64,000 nucleotides of DNA from Pseudomonadota bacterium (lineage in GTDB: Bacteria > Desulfobacterota > Desulfarculia > Desulfarculales > Desulfarculaceae): positions 1 to 64,000 of the forward strand of contig JAHIQI010000018.1 of assembly GCA_018902755.1 (NCBI GenBank). Direction: 5' to 3'. The notes under the pieces are model-generated. The model worked only from the letters and a program-made list of their open reading frames with translations. It was not told the DNA's origin and ran no database searches. Shown here piece by piece: positions 61,537-64,000 of the stretch. Each line of letters begins with the position of its first letter. Within the stretch, counting starts at the first letter, position 1. A program made the position numbers and the translations under genes.

Positions 61537-63465
61537 CTATGCCGGATTCGCATCCAGCTTCTTTCTCCAATAAATGGAAATCAGTCCCAGCAGGACCACG
61601 CTGACCGCCACCGCGCCCCAGGCCATAGCCGTGTACGAGGAAAACAGGGCCAAAAAGCCTACGGCCAACAAAAGCGCCCTGGTCACGCTGACCACGACGC
61701 CGGGATATCTGATTTGCAGGCCGGCGGTGATGGCGATGATGCCCACCCCCACGCGCACGAAGGCCACCAGGCCTTCCCCGTCGAGCTTGAGCAGGTTGGG
61801 TTGGAAAATGAAACAGAAAGGCAAAAGGTACTTGGCCACGCCCAGCTTCATGGATTCCCATGCGGTTTCCATGTAACCAGACCCGCTTAGGCCGCAGGCG
61901 ATGGGTATGATGCCGGCCACCGGCGGGGTTATGGCCGAAAGCATCGCAAAATAGAAGATGGCGAAGTGGGTGGCCAAATCCGGAATGCCGAAGGACTGCA
62001 GGGCCGGCGCGGCCACGATCACGGTGAGAATATAGGCGGCCACCGTGGTGACCGCCATCCCGAAGAGGATGCACACCAGCATCACCAGCATGATCACCGG
62101 CACCATGTGGTTGCCGCCCAACTCCACCAGGCCGTAGGACAGGCGGGTGGAAAGGCCCGAGCCCACCAAGATTTTGACCACGATGCCCAGGCAAGCCAGC
62201 AGCAGGATGATGGGCGCGGTTCCGGCGGCGGCCCGCACCGCTCCATCCACCAGGGTGCTGGCCAGGTCCTTGGCCGACCTTCGGCGGGAAGGCACCACCA
62301 CCCGCAAGAAGATTTGGGCCACCAGATAGACCACCACGCCGTAGAAGCCGCAGGTCATGGCGTCCAATCTGGGCACCACCAACAGGTAGAAAATGGACCC
62401 CATGCCCAGGGCCAGGCAGATGCCGTCCCATGAGGAGCCCTGTCTCTTTATCTGGCCTTCGTTTTCAAAGGTGCGCTTGTTGTGGGTGGGCTTCATGTAG
62501 ATGAGGGTGATTATGTAGACTGCGACCACTATTGAAAAATAGAAGAGGATCGCGGGAAGGACCCCGGCCACCACCACGTCCAAGTACTGGATGCCCAGAT
62601 ATTCGGCGATGACAAAGGCGGTGGTGCCCATGATGGGCGGCATGATCTGGCCTCCGGCCGAGGCGGCGGCCTCGATACCTCCCGCCACTTTGGGGGGAAT
62701 TCCATGCTGCTTCATAAGGGGGATGGTGAAGGCGCCGGTGCCCGCCAGGTTGGCCGCGGCGCTGCCGGTGAACGAGCCGAAGATCATGCTGGCCAACACG
62801 CCTATCTGCGGGATCATGCGCTCGTTGCGGCGGGCCAGGTGGCGCACCATGTCTATCACGTAGTCCATTCCGCCAAAGACCCTGACGAAACCGGCGAAAA
62901 CGATGAAGATGGCCACGTATTTGAGCCCCACCTGGGGCAGCATGCCGAACATGCCGCTGAAGCTGAGCGAGGTCTCCTGCAGGAGCCTTTCCAGGCGCAT
63001 GCCGGGGTGATACAAAAAGCCCGGCAGGAACTGCCCCAGCAGGCCGTAGAGCAGAAAAACGGTGACCACCAGGGGGATGGTGAGGCCATAGCAAATGTAG
63101 GTGAAAACCAGGGTGAGCACGATCAGCAGCACGGCCAGAACGTAATCCAGGGTGTTGTTGGCGCCGTCCCTCTCGTATAGCAGGGAAGGGTACTCCGTGT
63201 AGAAGTAGAGCCCGATGAACAGCCAGATCAGCGCCAACGCGGTGATGAGGCCGCCCGAGACCCAGGCTCCCATCCTGGCGGTGAACAGCCGGACCTGCAT
63301 CAGGGAAACGAAGATGGCCGAGAGGGCGATGAGGCCCACCACCACCTGCTGGGGAGAGGCGAAAAACGAAATGATGAAATAGCCGATGTAGGCGACGTAG
63401 AAAACGGACAAGGCTTTTATCAGGAAGTCCCTAAATTTGTCGGTTCTGGATACTTCTTTTTCCAT
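61537..63465 (-). CDS. Fused TRAP permease (DctQM-type, TAXI system)
   Basis: 642 residues with about 17 to 18 spans, combining small- and large-subunit parts as typical for TAXI systems. DctM motifs GSFTGSAAANLAGTGAFTIP and GIEAAASAGGQIMPPIMGTT are visible near 215-255. It works with the downstream TAXI binding protein. ATG follows GGAGG. Upstream lies the thiolase gene with a 68-base gap. Confidence 0.92.
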   Translation of the reverse strand: MEKEVSRTDKFRDFLIKALSVFYVAYIGYFIISFFASPQQVVVGLIALSAIFVSLMQVRLFTARMGAWVSGGLITALALIWLFIGLYFYTEYPSLLYERDGANNTLDYVLAVLLIVLTLVFTYICYGLTIPLVVTVFLLYGLLGQFLPGFLYHPGMRLERLLQETSLSFSGMFGMLPQVGLKYVAIFIVFAGFVRVFGGMDYVIDMVRHLARRNERMIPQIGVLASMIFGSFTGSAAANLAGTGAFTIPLMKQHGIPPKVAGGIEAAASAGGQIMPPIMGTTAFVIAEYLGIQYLDVVVAGVLPAILFYFSIVVAVYIITLIYMKPTHNKRTFENEGQIKRQGSSWDGICLALGMGSIFYLLVVPRLDAMTCGFYGVVVYLVAQIFLRVVVPSRRRSAKDLASTLVDGAVRAAAGTAPIILLLACLGIVVKILVGSGLSTRLSYGLVELGGNHMVPVIMLVMLVCILFGMAVTTVAAYILTVIVAAPALQSFGIPDLATHFAIFYFAMLSAITPPVAGIIPIACGLSGSGYMETAWESMKLGVAKYLLPFCFIFQPNLLKLDGEGLVAFVRVGVGIIAITAGLQIRYPGVVVSVTRALLLAVGFLALFSSYTAMAWGAVAVSVVLLGLISIYWRKKLDANPA

Positions 63466-63533
63466 CTACGACACCTCCGGTGGGTTCGAACCGGTCATAA
63501 TTTCATTCATGGCCGACAGCGCCCCGCCTTGTT

Positions 63534-64000
63534 TCACCTAGTCAAAATGGTCACGGAACTGTTGGGCCCCGCCCCCATGGCGTGGGCCAGGCCGACCCGC
63601 GCCTTTTTCACCTGACGCGCCCCGGCCTCGTCGCGCAGTTGGGTTACGAGCTCACAAATCTGTCCCAGACCCGTGGCCCCCAAGGGATGCCCACGGGACA
63701 TGAGGCCACCGTCGGTATTCACGGGCAAGTCTCCGTCCAGATCGAATTTGCCGTCCCGCAGCAGGCCCGCGGCCTCGCCTTTTTTGCAGAAGCCCAGTTT
63801 CTCCATGCCCCAAAGCTCCGAGGGGACAGTGGTGTCGTAGCCCTGCACGATATCGATGTCCTCGGGCCCGTAGCCGGAGACCTGGTATGCCTGCTGGGCC
63901 GACAGCTCCAGGATTCCGACCTCTGGGGGAAATTGCAGGCTGCTGGCGATTCCGGCGGCCGGCATGCCGTCGCCGTACACCCCGGAGGTGATGACCGAAG
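63534..64000 (-). CDS. Thiolase-like acetyl-CoA acetyltransferase, 3' part only
   Basis: The last 154 or so codons; the frame runs off the window end and the N-terminus is missing. The C-terminal thiolase pattern VNTDGGLMSRGHPLGATGLGQ holds the catalytic His (GHP). The ending LAHAMGAGPNSSVTILTR has alanine-methionine where the usual catalytic Cys-x-Gly motif would be, typical of the SCP-x/lipid-transfer type with non-canonical ending. It may cleave or condense acyl-CoAs. It is probably co-transcribed with the TRAP genes. Confidence 0.8.
   Translation of the reverse strand, partial: SVITSGVYGDGMPAAGIASSLQFPPEVGILELSAQQAYQVSGYGPEDIDIVQGYDTTVPSELWGMEKLGFCKKGEAAGLLRDGKFDLDGDLPVNTDGGLMSRGHPLGATGLGQICELVTQLRDEAGARQVKKARVGLAHAMGAGPNSSVTILTR

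Noticed and set aside
63484..63496. GGGTTCGAACCGG, resembling a tRNA T-arm
   Set aside because: No acceptor stem, anticodon arm or D-arm can be folded around it in either direction.

Overview
The window is high-GC, gene-dense bacterial chromosome with the gene content of an anaerobic sulfate-reducing deltaproteobacterium. The evidence is heterodisulfide reductase (Hdr) and Qmo-type flavoproteins, a Wood-Ljungdahl methylene-THF reductase (MetVF), NuoEF-type NADH modules, many sigma-54 enhancer-binding proteins (EBPs), TRAP transporters and a probable selenoprotein. A Desulfarculus-like lineage would fit, but this is inferred from gene content only. No rRNA, tRNA, CRISPR array, prophage or insertion sequence was recognised.

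Layout. 0.3-8 kb: nucleotide-sugar genes (GDP-mannose dehydratase, fucose/colitose synthase, ColD-like dehydratase, a second DegT enzyme) around a secreted lipoprotein and a TPR/SPOR lipoprotein. 8-12 kb: a block of palindromic repeats, then a periplasmic heme-c/triple-rhodanese protein interrupted by an in-frame UGA with a SECIS-like hairpin, divergent from an EBP. 12-14.7 kb: a metal-binding protein plus a two-part permease, under a palindromic operator. 15-23.4 kb: MFS transporter, outer-membrane protein, DctPQM TRAP transporter, MltF-like transglycosylase, hydroxyacid dehydrogenase. 23.8-31.3 kb: minus-strand NuoE-NuoF-HoxU/NuoG-HdrA/MvhD operon with its own sigma-54 promoter and the EBP that probably drives it. 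32-49.2 kb: an EBP followed by a 15.6-kb plus-strand operon encoding a heme-c sensor kinase, two response regulators, a universal stress protein, HdrC, HdrB, a 1477-residue HdrA-GltD-HdrA fusion, MvhD, MetV, MetF and a QmoA/QmoB-like pair. 49-55 kb: metallo-hydrolase, WbpE-like aminotransferase, DUF389 membrane protein, SH3 lipoprotein, amino-acid-type ABC binding protein. 55.5-64 kb: cyclase-family hydrolase, acyl-CoA ligase, nitronate-monooxygenase-like protein, FrhB-like protein, TAXI-TRAP transporter and a thiolase cut by the window edge, suggesting uptake and CoA activation of an organic acid.

How the parts work together. Two of the large operons build electron-bifurcating flavoprotein complexes: one couples NAD(H) to an HdrA/MvhD module, the other couples methylene-THF reduction to Hdr and Qmo modules. 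Three EBPs with cysteine-rich PAS domains each sit beside a match to the -24/-12 sigma-54 promoter and beside distinct inverted or repeated motifs that could be their enhancers. The picture is of redox-responsive sigma-54 control of energy metabolism and sulfur handling.
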